Shown here one piece after another: positions 1 through 7,681 of a stretch of DNA of 12,093 nucleotides. The stretch's first letter is position 1; every line of letters starts with the position of its first letter. The notes under the pieces were generated by a model. That model searched no databases. It was not told the origin of the DNA and saw only the letters and a program-made list of their open reading frames with translations. The position numbers and the translations under genes are program-made. This DNA is from an uncultured Lachnospiraceae bacterium (GTDB taxonomy: Bacteria > Bacillota > Clostridia > Lachnospirales > Lachnospiraceae). The stretch is from assembly GCA_910577105.1 (NCBI GenBank), contig CAJTMB010000051.1, positions 1-12,093 of the forward strand, in the 5' to 3' direction.

Positions 1-54
1 AGTAATCTTATCTTACATCAGTTTGGAGGTTTACACAAACTTTGGGATAGTCCC
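1..54. mobile_element. Probable end of an IS256-family insertion sequence (partial)
   Basis: The sugar-binding lipoprotein gene to the right loses its family sequence abruptly near base 54. Read on the minus strand, the sequence from there starts GGGACTATCCCAAAG and continues TTTGTGTAAACC. An end with a short GC-rich tip followed by TTGTGTAAA resembles, from memory, the terminal inverted repeats of IS256-type elements. All three minus-strand frames hit stops within the last 50 bases, so the lipoprotein does not simply shift frame and continue. The transposase and the other end would lie left of the window. If the insertion is real, bases 55-63 should be part of an 8-9 bp target duplication. 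The family assignment is inference from the end sequence alone. Confidence 0.5.
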
Positions 55-483
55 GATTTCTTCGATGGAAACTACTTTGTTAGCTTCGATGATGGGATTA
101 GCATCCACACCGTTGAAGAAAAACAATACGTCAGGCTCGGAACCAACTTCGAAGTCGGTAAGAACTCTGGTTTTCCATGACTCATCGGAACTTGCAGACA
201 TATCCACAACAGTGTTTCCTGTTGCTGCTTCCCATGCCTGATATGCATCCTTATAGTTCTGTGCATTACCATCAGTTCCAGCGAAACTTGTTACAACATC
301 CAACTCAACAGGTGCTGCCGGTGTTTCCGGCTCCTCTACATCGTCGCCACCATTGTTGTCAGTATTTACTACTGCATTGTCAGTGTTTGTTGCCGGCTTG
401 TCACCGTCATTACTTTTGTCACCGCATGCGGTCATGCCTAAAACCATTGCGCATGTAAGCAACATTGCTACTGCCTTTTTCAT
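31..483 (-). pseudogene. Truncated sugar ABC transporter substrate-binding lipoprotein
   Basis: This is the N-terminal third of an extracytoplasmic sugar-binding lipoprotein that would deliver a carbohydrate to an ABC permease. The start is the ATG at 481-483, 7 nt after GGGAGG; an upstream in-frame extension has no such site. Residues 1-20 form a lipoprotein signal (KK, hydrophobic stretch, MTAC with Cys20). A Thr/Asn/Asp/Glu-rich linker follows to about residue 60. Then comes the start of the type 1 solute-binding fold, with the segments ELDVVTSFAG, YKDAYQAWEAATG, SWKTRVLTDFEVGSEPDV and FFFNGVDANPI. Family members are usually 420-460 residues; this one stops at 150, and its last 7 residues appear to be encoded by the inserted element. 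It lies downstream of the sensor kinase gene. The product would lack the C-terminal lobe and is very unlikely to bind sugar. Confidence 0.85.
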
Positions 484-513
484 TTCATTACCTCCCGTAT
501 AATATAATTTGGC

Positions 514-556
514 AGATACCCTTTGGAAACTTGATTGTTTCTCCTCTGTGGTATCT
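514..556. repeat. Inverted repeat in the leader of the lipoprotein gene
   Basis: AGATACC (514-520) and GGTATCT (550-556) are perfect 7-bp arms around a 29-nt centre. They lie in the 124-bp gap between the kinase gene and the lipoprotein gene. The pair could be an operator or a leader hairpin. There is no T-run after it on the minus strand, so it does not look like a terminator. I found no convincing -35/-10 pair in this gap. Confidence 0.3.
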
Positions 557-607
557 AGGTATATCATATCGGATATCACCCTGAAATGTAATTGTCAGAT
601 TTGGTCT

Positions 608-2428
608 TTATTGACTTTTATTGCTATCATGTTGCATTTTCACAACAATGCGGCTTACAGTGCAGTTTTCTTCGTCACTTTGTATAGTAAGCCCGCACTC
701 CGAGCCATAAATTATCCGGATTCTCCTGTTGACATTCTGGATTCCCAGACTGACATGACCTGCCTTACTGTCCTGTTTCCCTCCGGATAGCAGAAAGTCA
801 ACTTTTTCTTTGTCTTTAATTTCCATTCGGCCGTTATTTTTCACTTCAATTACCATCTTATCCCAATCCGCATAAATGCGTATGGCCACCATACCTTCCC
901 TGTGGGCTTCCACTCCGTGTTCCACCGCATTTTCCACAATAGGCTGAATAATCAGTATGGGAACCTCCAGATGAAGAAGACTTTTGTCAATTTCCCGATA
1001 TACCTTGAAACGGCTGCCAAACCGTCTGGAAATGATATGCAGATACGCATCCACATAGGATAGTTCCTCCGAAAGCGTCACAAAACGCCGTTGCTCCCTG
1101 TTCATGGTTGCGCCAAGCATGGTGCCAAGGGCCTCAATCATGCTGCTCACCTTGTCATCCCCATTCATCCTTGCTTCCCAGTTGATGATTTCCAACGTAT
1201 TGTTTAAAAAGTGGGGGTTAATCTGTGACTGCAGGGCCAGAATCTGTGCATCCTTCAGCTCCAGTTCCTCTTTATAAATCCTCTCAAACTGATACTTTAA
1301 CTCCAGGGACATAGCATTAAAAGTTCTGTTCAGGTAGGCAAATTCCCGGCTGTTCACTTCAGAGTCATTCTGATAACCATACTCCCCGCCCATAATTTTC
1401 TTCGAGGCCTTTACCAGCCCCCTAACAGGCTGGGATACTTTTGCATGGAAAAACCAGAACACGATGGCAACCAGCGGAATCATAAATACAAACACCAGAA
1501 AAAAGGCATAACGAAGCATATACAAATCATCCATCAACCCTGTATTATTTACCTTGACTGCAAGTACCAGTTCCTGCTTTTCCCATTGGATTACCTTGTA
1601 GGTCAAACCCTCCCCGCCATCATAAGCGCTGTTTGCCATCATCCTGTCATATCTGCCGTCATCCAAATCAACTTCAATTCCCAGTTTCTGCTCCATAATG
1701 GGCATTCCATCCACATATACCTGATATTGTTCCATCCCCCACACACTTTCAAGGCTGCCAAAAATATCTCTGGGATTCAACTCAATGACCATCATGGCAT
1801 ACGGCTTAAAATAGGAATCCATCAGGTTCCTTACCATATACAGGTGACCCTGGGAAAACAATAATCTGGTATCCGTATCCAGTGTTTCTCCCATTCTCAG
1901 CACTTCCTCCTGCACGTTTTTCCTAAAAAAATCAACCCTGCGGTCGCTGTTGCGTCTGTTATTTTCCCCGTAATTGTTATAAGTATAGTAAAAAAGCCTG
2001 TCAGGACTTTCCAGAAAAAACACCATGCAACAGGACATACTGACATCATACTTATACTGCTGGTCCAGAAAAAAGGTGACACCGGAATACAATTCACGTT
2101 CGCTCCCATACCTCTGATATGCTTTATAACTGTCTTTGATATTTGTCATATAAGAGGCATTCCTTGAAGCTGTCAAAATATCGGCAAGATGAATTTCACT
2201 GATTTCCACCGCTTTATCCATGGAACCGGTTACGGCTTTTTCAATCTGCCGGCTCAGCATGGCGGAAACGACATACAACATACAGCATGCAATCAGCATC
2301 AATGGAAGCAGCCAGCACAGCACCAGCACACCCACCATACTGAATCCAAGCGGTTTTTTTATTTTTTCTTTCACTCTTTTCCCCATGTCTTTCCGATTCG
2401 GGACACGCCGCCCCTTCCTCCAATCCAT
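608..2428 (-). CDS. YesM-type sensor histidine kinase
   Basis: Membrane sensor kinase of the HisKA_7TM-independent 'His_kinase/HATPase' class (PF06580 type, as in YesM). These normally phosphorylate an AraC-type YesN-like response regulator that controls sugar-uptake operons. Visible parts over 606 residues: a basic N-terminus, membrane segment about 29-58, extracytoplasmic sensor region about 59-303, membrane segment about 307-327, HAMP about 328-380, the phosphoacceptor motif SQINPHFLNNTLEI with His406, N-box IIQPIVENAVEHG (Asn500), and G-box SLGIQNVNRRI at 560-570. The usual D-x-G-x-G ATP-binding box reads EVKNNGRM (528-535), with Asn where Asp is typical. I believe similar forms occur in gut Clostridia. 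The first in-frame ATG (2426-2428) has only a weak GGAAG next to it; Met15 is an alternative. No response regulator gene is in view. It lies between the mutase and the sugar-binding lipoprotein, which fits control of this locus. Confidence 0.9.
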   Translation of the reverse strand: MDWRKGRRVPNRKDMGKRVKEKIKKPLGFSMVGVLVLCWLLPLMLIACCMLYVVSAMLSRQIEKAVTGSMDKAVEISEIHLADILTASRNASYMTNIKDSYKAYQRYGSERELYSGVTFFLDQQYKYDVSMSCCMVFFLESPDRLFYYTYNNYGENNRRNSDRRVDFFRKNVQEEVLRMGETLDTDTRLLFSQGHLYMVRNLMDSYFKPYAMMVIELNPRDIFGSLESVWGMEQYQVYVDGMPIMEQKLGIEVDLDDGRYDRMMANSAYDGGEGLTYKVIQWEKQELVLAVKVNNTGLMDDLYMLRYAFFLVFVFMIPLVAIVFWFFHAKVSQPVRGLVKASKKIMGGEYGYQNDSEVNSREFAYLNRTFNAMSLELKYQFERIYKEELELKDAQILALQSQINPHFLNNTLEIINWEARMNGDDKVSSMIEALGTMLGATMNREQRRFVTLSEELSYVDAYLHIISRRFGSRFKVYREIDKSLLHLEVPILIIQPIVENAVEHGVEAHREGMVAIRIYADWDKMVIEVKNNGRMEIKDKEKVDFLLSGGKQDSKAGHVSLGIQNVNRRIRIIYGSECGLTIQSDEENCTVSRIVVKMQHDSNKSQ

Positions 2429-2446
2429 ACTTCCGTATTTTCAGTC

Positions 2447-2490
2447 AAAAAACAGCCCTAGGGTTATTGTAACACCGCAGGACTGTTTTT
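2447..2490 (-). terminator. Terminator-like hairpin between mutase and kinase genes
   Basis: On the minus strand AAAAACAGTCC pairs with GGGCTGTTTTT (11 pairs including one G-U), enclosing a second small stem GTTA-TTG-TAAC, and the T-run follows directly. The one imperfect pair is a G-U wobble only in the leftward transcript, which favours use on this strand. It ends the phosphorylase-mutase unit and leaves only 18 bases before the kinase start. It could therefore also act as an attenuator for the kinase gene. Confidence 0.7.
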
Positions 2491-2523
2491 CCTATCCTTT
2501 TTTATGGATTCACCGTTTCGCTA

Positions 2524-3933
2524 TTATAAATCCAAAAACTTTTCATATATTTCGCTGACCGTTTTTGCCTCCTCTGCCGTCGGCATCTCACAGAAGATAC
2601 GAAGCAGCGGCTCCGTGCCGGAGAAACGCGTCACAACCCATCCGCCGTTTTTGAAATATATCTTACAGCCGTCCATATAAGAGATATGGTCAATTTCAAA
2701 CGGCAGTTCAGGTATCTTCTTTTCTTCCATCAGCGTCTTTGTCATGGCAGCTTTCTTCTCATGGCTGAATTTATAATCCCTTTCTTCCATGAAAATACTG
2801 CCGCACTCTTCCTCGATATCCTTATAGATTTCGGAAAGTTTTTTGCCTGTTACCGCAATCATTTCCACCAGAAGGGCCGCCGCATAGACGCCGTCCTTGC
2901 CGCTGATATGTCCTTTTACGGTCAGTCCGCCGGAAGACTCTCCGCCGATAATAGCGTCTGTTTCCGTCATCTTGGCAGAAATATACTTAAAGCCTACCGG
3001 CACTTCATAACATTTTTCGCCAAAGCGTTCCGCCACCTTATCAAGCATATGGGTGGTTGCCAGATTTCTGACTACCGGACCATGCCAGCCTTTAAACTTG
3101 ACAAGATAGTAGTAAAGCAGCACCAGAATGTCATTGGGATGCAAAAACCTTCCGGTATCGTCAATCACGCCGATTCGGTCGGCATCACCGTCTGTTGCAA
3201 GCCCGATATCACAGCCTTTATCCAACACGCAGTTCTGCAATCCGCGAAGCGTGGTGGCAGTAGGCGCAGGAAGCTTTCCTCCAAACAAAGTATCATGCCT
3301 GTCATGTATGGTATAAATGTCGCATCTCGCTGTCAGAAGGATGGTTTTCAGGGAGGTATCGCTTACACCGTACATGGGGTCCAATGCAACCCTCAGCCCG
3401 GCATCCCTGATTGCCTTCATGTCCACAGCAGCAATAATATTGTCCAGATACTCATTTAACGGATAGATTTCCTGAATCAGCCCCTTTGCAAGCGCCTCGT
3501 CATAATCCATTTCTTTTACATCATCTTGATTGATTTTTTCAATATACGCTTCTATATCGGCCGTCTGTTTTTCATCAGCGTCACGGCCGCCCTTTGTAAA
3601 CACCTTGATGCCGTTATAAATAGCCGGATTGTGGCTCGCCGTCACCATCATGCCGTAAGGCAGTTCATTTACCATGGTATAAAACATGATGAGCGGTGTC
3701 GGTGAAGATTTGTTCACCAGAAGGGCCGTGATACCTTCTGCCGCAAATACCTCTGCTGCCCACTGCATTGCTTCCTTTGCAAGGAAACGCCTGTCATATC
3801 CGATGACAATCTTGTCTGCCACGCCTTCCGCTTTCATCTTGTCACACATACCCTTTGCCAGAAGCTGGATATTCGCCTTGGTAAAGTCATCTCCGATTAC
3901 GGCCCTCCAGCCGCCCGTACCAAATTTAATCAT
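2524..3933 (-). CDS. Phosphohexomutase (phosphoglucomutase/phosphomannomutase family)
   Basis: Alpha-D-phosphohexomutase, which moves phosphate between C1 and C6 of a hexose phosphate through a phosphoserine intermediate; cytoplasmic. All four family landmarks are present in 469 residues: catalytic loop TASHNP (98-103, Ser100), Mg-binding DGDADR (248-253), sugar-binding GGESSGG (330-336) and phosphate-binding RFSGTEP (436-442). The N-terminus KFGTGGWRA is typical. The length matches the bacterial family (about 450-480). The ATG overlaps the last codons of the phosphorylase gene by 8 bp. GGGAGG lies 8 nt upstream, so translation is probably coupled. The family cannot be divided by substrate from motifs alone. 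Because the upstream enzyme should release GlcNAc-1-phosphate (or glucose-1-phosphate), the most useful job here is converting that product to the 6-phosphate. A GlmM role is less likely given the operon context. Confidence 0.9.
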   Translation of the reverse strand: MIKFGTGGWRAVIGDDFTKANIQLLAKGMCDKMKAEGVADKIVIGYDRRFLAKEAMQWAAEVFAAEGITALLVNKSSPTPLIMFYTMVNELPYGMMVTASHNPAIYNGIKVFTKGGRDADEKQTADIEAYIEKINQDDVKEMDYDEALAKGLIQEIYPLNEYLDNIIAAVDMKAIRDAGLRVALDPMYGVSDTSLKTILLTARCDIYTIHDRHDTLFGGKLPAPTATTLRGLQNCVLDKGCDIGLATDGDADRIGVIDDTGRFLHPNDILVLLYYYLVKFKGWHGPVVRNLATTHMLDKVAERFGEKCYEVPVGFKYISAKMTETDAIIGGESSGGLTVKGHISGKDGVYAAALLVEMIAVTGKKLSEIYKDIEEECGSIFMEERDYKFSHEKKAAMTKTLMEEKKIPELPFEIDHISYMDGCKIYFKNGGWVVTRFSGTEPLLRIFCEMPTAEEAKTVSEIYEKFLDL

Positions 3934-6331
3934 TGTTTTTTCCTCCCATTACCACCGTTACATCATGGCTCTCACCTGCCTGATATACCGGGATTTTCTC
4001 TACAGGATTTCCGTCTACAAGGATTTCCTTTACACCTTTCATGACGCCGTCAGGGTTTTGCACCGTAATATGATAGGACGCGCCCCTCCATACCCTGTCC
4101 GCTTTAAACTCCTTCCAGTCCGCAGGCACACAGGGGTCAACAAGCAGGTAGTCAAACTGAGGCCTGATGCCAAGCATATATCTCGTGGCACTGAAATACG
4201 ACCAGCCTCCCGAACCCGTCATAAAGGGATGCCTTGCCCTGCCAAATGCCGTATGGTCTCTGCCCACAATAAACTGACAGTAAGAATAAGGCTCTGCTTC
4301 CCTTGTTTCAATCATGTCATTCTGGAGATATGGACACAGTGCATCATAAAACTTCATTGCCCTGTCCCCTCTTCCCAGCTTGCACTCTGCCGCCCACGCC
4401 CAGGGATTGGGATGGGAGAATACAGCGCCGTTTTCCTTCAATCCGGGATAAACCCTTGTCACAAAACCGATATCATCATCGGGCTTTGTGTAGGAAGGCG
4501 CATTGAGCAGCAGCCCGTATGGTGTATACAAGTACTTATCCACGCTGTCCATGGCTTTGATGGCCTTTTCCCCGTCTGCCGCGCCCGAAAGCACTGCCCA
4601 CGCATTGGATTCCAGATGCACCTTGCCTTCTACATCCTCATGGGTGCCGATTTTCCTGCCATTCTGGGTTATGCCGCGGATAAACCACTCACCGTCCCAA
4701 AGCTCCTTGTTGCACACTTCTTTTACTTTTGCCGCAACAGCCGTATATTTTTCCACATCTTCTTCCCTTCCCAGGTACGCTGCCAGCTCAATAAAGTTTT
4801 GCAGCGCCCAGTAATGCAGGAAGGATACCATGGCGCTTTCACCGCCTCCCAGATTCAGACAGTCATTCCAGTCTGCACGGAGTCCTTTGCAGATGCCGGT
4901 TGCGCCAACCTGTTCGGTGGAAAAATCCAAAATTCTCTTCAAATGGTCATACACGGTATCTTCACCGCCGTCCGCATAGGAAACCGTCTCGTCTGCCAAT
5001 GCGCTTTCTCCGGTCTCTTTTATGTATTCCACTACGGAGGAAACCAGCCAGAGGGCATCATCCGAGCAGGCGTCTTTCAGCCCGTGTATCATACTGTCCT
5101 TATCCGGAGTGGGAACCACCGTGGGAGACTTGAAAGGTTTCGTGCTGTCATCCTTTTCAAACCACTCCGGTTGGAAAAGATGCAGCCCGTATCCTTGGGA
5201 AACCAGTCCCTGCAAAAGCTGCATGATACGCAGTTTACATTTATCGGGATTGGAGTGGGGAATCGTCATGGAATCCTGCGCGGTATCCCTGTAGCCAAGC
5301 CCCGTCCTGCCCCCGACTTCAATAAAGGAGGCAAATCTTGAAAACATGACATTGATTTCAGACTGATACAATGTCCATGTATTTATCAAAGTGTTCATTC
5401 CCTCACTGGGGGTTTGAATCTGTAATTTGTTAAATTTATCCTGCCAGAAATCGTGTAATTTCCGATATGCGGCGTCTACATTTTCCAGATTGCTGTATTT
5501 TTCTTTCGCTTTTCTGCCTTCTTCCCGACTGCCTTCTCCCAGCATAAATACAAGCCTTACTTCTTCCCCCGGAGCAAGCACAAGGTTTTTCTGCAAGGAA
5601 GCGCAATGGTTGTTTCCCAGTTCCTGTGAAGAGGAGCACTTTCCGCTTTCCACTGCAACGGGATTATCCTCGGTATGGTACAGTCCAAGGAATTTGTCCC
5701 TCAGGCAGTCATAACCGTCAGGCTCAAAATTGGAGGCAAAATACTGATAACCAAACTCTTCATAAAACAAATCGTGCTCGATAATGCCGTCCTCATAGGA
5801 GGAACCTGCACAGTAAAGGCTCATCTGGAAGTTCTGGTTGTCTATCATAATATGGTGGAAGGAAAGTTCCGCATAGGAGAATACACTTAAGTTTCTCGGT
5901 TTATCCTCTTCATTTTTAATTGTCACATCCCAAAGCTCCACATTATCGCCGATAGGCACGGAAAGCTTCTGGGAAGCCTTTAATCCGTCGCACTCACACT
6001 CATACACCGTATAGGACATTCCATGCCTGCAGGTATATCTGGCTTTATCAAGGGGTTTTGCAACCGGCTGCCAGGATATGCTGAAGTAGTCATTTTTATC
6101 ATTGTCCCTGATATAAACATAGTGTCCGGGCCTGTCCATGGGCACCGCATTGGCCCTGAACCTGGTCACCCTGTGGTACTCCGGCGATTTGTAAAACATA
6201 TATCCGCCTGCCGTATGGTTTACCACAACACAGGTATCTTCCACGCCCAGATAATTGGTCCATGATGTGGGCAAATCTACCCTGTCAATTACATATTCTC
6301 TCTTGTCGTTATCAAAATGTCCGTAACGCAA
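3926..6331 (-). CDS. GH94 phosphorylase, probable N,N'-diacetylchitobiose phosphorylase
   Basis: Glycoside hydrolase family 94 enzyme: inverting phosphorolysis of a beta-1,4 disaccharide to an alpha-sugar 1-phosphate and free sugar, in the cytoplasm (no signal peptide). At 801 residues it matches, as I recall it, the length of the characterised Vibrio proteolyticus chitobiose phosphorylase. It also shares long stretches with that enzyme rather than with cellobiose phosphorylase: SFIEVGGRTGLGYRDTAQD (335-353), KSPTVVPTP (401-409), TGICKGLRADWNDCLNLGGG (478-497), ENGAVFSHPNPWAW (633-646). Asp490 in RADWNDC corresponds to the catalytic acid (Asp492 in Vibrio). Arg342, His640 and Thr705 sit where phosphate is bound. 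The start is TTG (6329-6331), 8 nt after AGGAGG and matching the family's M-(K/R)-YG-FDND beginning; the ATG at 6334-6336 is out of frame. First gene of the unit with the mutase. Substrate specificity for GlcNAc2 over cellobiose is inferred from recalled similarity. Confidence 0.88.
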   Translation of the reverse strand: MRYGHFDNDKREYVIDRVDLPTSWTNYLGVEDTCVVVNHTAGGYMFYKSPEYHRVTRFRANAVPMDRPGHYVYIRDNDKNDYFSISWQPVAKPLDKARYTCRHGMSYTVYECECDGLKASQKLSVPIGDNVELWDVTIKNEEDKPRNLSVFSYAELSFHHIMIDNQNFQMSLYCAGSSYEDGIIEHDLFYEEFGYQYFASNFEPDGYDCLRDKFLGLYHTEDNPVAVESGKCSSSQELGNNHCASLQKNLVLAPGEEVRLVFMLGEGSREEGRKAKEKYSNLENVDAAYRKLHDFWQDKFNKLQIQTPSEGMNTLINTWTLYQSEINVMFSRFASFIEVGGRTGLGYRDTAQDSMTIPHSNPDKCKLRIMQLLQGLVSQGYGLHLFQPEWFEKDDSTKPFKSPTVVPTPDKDSMIHGLKDACSDDALWLVSSVVEYIKETGESALADETVSYADGGEDTVYDHLKRILDFSTEQVGATGICKGLRADWNDCLNLGGGESAMVSFLHYWALQNFIELAAYLGREEDVEKYTAVAAKVKEVCNKELWDGEWFIRGITQNGRKIGTHEDVEGKVHLESNAWAVLSGAADGEKAIKAMDSVDKYLYTPYGLLLNAPSYTKPDDDIGFVTRVYPGLKENGAVFSHPNPWAWAAECKLGRGDRAMKFYDALCPYLQNDMIETREAEPYSYCQFIVGRDHTAFGRARHPFMTGSGGWSYFSATRYMLGIRPQFDYLLVDPCVPADWKEFKADRVWRGASYHITVQNPDGVMKGVKEILVDGNPVEKIPVYQAGESHDVTVVMGGKNND

Positions 6332-6366
6332 CCCATTTTCCTCCTGTTATCCGTTATAATAGTTTC

Positions 6367-6372
6367 ATTATA
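6367..6372 (-). promoter_or_regulatory. Candidate -10 box for the phosphorylase gene
   Basis: TATAAT on the minus strand, 36 bases before the TTG start and downstream of the spoIIP stop. No good TTGACA-like -35 lies 16-18 bases upstream (the region reads CTACTCTTTTTC). If this is the promoter, it probably needs an activator. A second TATTAT-like AT-rich stretch lies slightly closer to the gene. Confidence 0.45.
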
Positions 6373-6396
6373 GGGAGTGCGTCCGAAAAAGAGTAG

Positions 6397-6410
6397 TGCC
6401 ATGTATGGCA
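6397..6410. promoter_or_regulatory. Palindrome upstream of the phosphorylase promoter
   Basis: TGCCATGTATGGCA has perfect 6-bp arms (TGCCAT/ATGGCA) and a 2-bp centre. It is centred about 34 bases upstream of the -10 box, roughly where an activator or repressor would bind next to a weak -35. It is also the only dyad after the spoIIP stop. Its 5-bp stem and 4-nt loop followed by CTACTCTTTTT could be a weak terminator for spoIIP instead. Confidence 0.35.
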
Positions 6411-6421
6411 AATTTTGATTT

Positions 6422-7621
6422 TTATTGTTCATTGCCGGAAAGAACCAAATCCAGCAGGTGGGCAAGCGGATAACAGGCGTTCATCGCTTCCTCCACCGTA
6501 TTGTTTTCATCCCCCAGTTCTATTAACAAGGTCCTCCCCCTGAAATGCATATTGTAGCGGTATTGCTTGATATATATCTTTCTTGTCAGTCCCGGATAAT
6601 GTTCACCTGCCGCAACCTGCATCTGGAAAGAAAAAGCAAGGTTATCCGCCAGATTGGGATTGGAAAGATAGGTAATGTCCCCCGTTTTTTTACTTCTTGA
6701 AATTCCGTTAAAGAACATGAAACGGGCTGTCCTTCTCCCGTCTATTTCCATTACCATGTCCCTTGCGGCGCTGCCGGAATCCCTGTGCAAATCAATCACC
6801 ACCTGAATAGACGGGTTCTCGGCAAGAAGCTGCTCTATGGCAGGCAGGGAATTGGCATAAGCATCATCGCGGACAGTATCAAATTCCGCCGTATAGTGAA
6901 GAACCTCATACCCGTATTCTTCCGTCAGAAGCTTGGTCAAAAAGTCTCCCACCCCTACAACCGTCTGGGAAGCATCTCCCGGCACGGAATCAATAAATGC
7001 TTCCCTGGAATGCGTATGGTAAATCAATATCTGCGGTCCCTCACTGTTTTTATCTATCGTCAAATCCGTTCCCATTAATTGTTCCAGATTGAGCAAATCA
7101 TTTCCTGCCAAAGCCTGACTGTCTATGGCATAAAAAGTAGACAACAGCGTTTCATAATCCCTCAGGGATTCCCAATCATACTCCATAACCTGTCCCGAAG
7201 GCGTAAAATGATTTGCATTGGCATTTTCCTGTTCGACCAGTTCTTCCAACGTAAGCGTATTTTCCTGCTCTTCTGCCGGCACTTCTTCTAACGATTGAAT
7301 GTTCTCTGCTTCCCCGGCCGGAAAAGAGTCCTCTTCCGCTTCCTCCTGCCCAGCCTCAGGCAGAACTTCCTCCTGCTCTCTGGCAAACAAGACCACATCC
7401 CCCATGTTTTCCCTGCTATAAGCACAGATTGGCATCATATTCATCAGACTTTCGCCAAACATTACTGCCGGTCCGGTCTCCCTTCTGGCAGCATATGTAA
7501 AGAGCGGCAGGTAAAATTTCTGGCTCCCCATGCCGCCTGTCAGTAAAAGCAAAACAAAAAGCAGCATGACAGATGCCGCCACACGCCTGATTCCATTACC
7601 ATGCTCTTTAAAGAAACCCAC
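6422..7621 (-). CDS. spoIIP: Stage II sporulation protein P (engulfment peptidoglycan hydrolase)
   Basis: SpoIIP acts with SpoIID and SpoIIM to degrade peptidoglycan as the mother cell membrane engulfs the forespore; it is an amidase/endopeptidase of PF07454. Numbered from the GTG at 7619-7621, there is one membrane anchor (about 14-31) and a Glu-rich linker (about 80-132). The catalytic domain follows, with ILIYHTHSREAF (His202/His204), VVGVGDFLTKLL, VVIDLHRDS (His279) and the C-terminal LLIELGDENNTVEEA (Glu368). His, His and Glu are the residues known to be needed in this family. I chose GTG because AAGGA lies 8 nt upstream. A TTG six codons earlier lacks a site. Length about 399 is normal. 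It follows gpr, the order found in Bacillus, and likely depends on a mother-cell or forespore sigma factor; no promoter was identified. Confidence 0.93.
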   Translation of the reverse strand: MGFFKEHGNGIRRVAASVMLLFVLLLLTGGMGSQKFYLPLFTYAARRETGPAVMFGESLMNMMPICAYSRENMGDVVLFAREQEEVLPEAGQEEAEEDSFPAGEAENIQSLEEVPAEEQENTLTLEELVEQENANANHFTPSGQVMEYDWESLRDYETLLSTFYAIDSQALAGNDLLNLEQLMGTDLTIDKNSEGPQILIYHTHSREAFIDSVPGDASQTVVGVGDFLTKLLTEEYGYEVLHYTAEFDTVRDDAYANSLPAIEQLLAENPSIQVVIDLHRDSGSAARDMVMEIDGRRTARFMFFNGISRSKKTGDITYLSNPNLADNLAFSFQMQVAAGEHYPGLTRKIYIKQYRYNMHFRGRTLLIELGDENNTVEEAMNACYPLAHLLDLVLSGNEQ

Positions 7622-7681
7622 CAGCCCCGTCCTTCCCAAATATACTTTTATCTTTTGCAGTATATGCTTTCTTTCGGGCTG

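Noticed and set aside
484..579. 32-residue N-terminal extension of the lipoprotein
   Set aside because: It would put the signal peptide internally; the ATG at 481-483 has a perfect ribosome site and starts the lipoprotein signal.
2686..3459. Rightward 257-codon open frame
   Set aside because: Antisense shadow of the phosphohexomutase gene; no recognisable domain.
3686..5341. Rightward 551-codon open frame
   Set aside because: It lies antisense to the mutase/GH94 genes, whose motifs are unmistakable. Its translation is Cys/His/Arg-rich without domain patterns and has no ribosome site.
6337..6366. Catabolite-response (cre) site before the phosphorylase gene
   Set aside because: The sequence around GTTATCCGTTATAA lacks the spaced CG and flanking pattern of a cre box.
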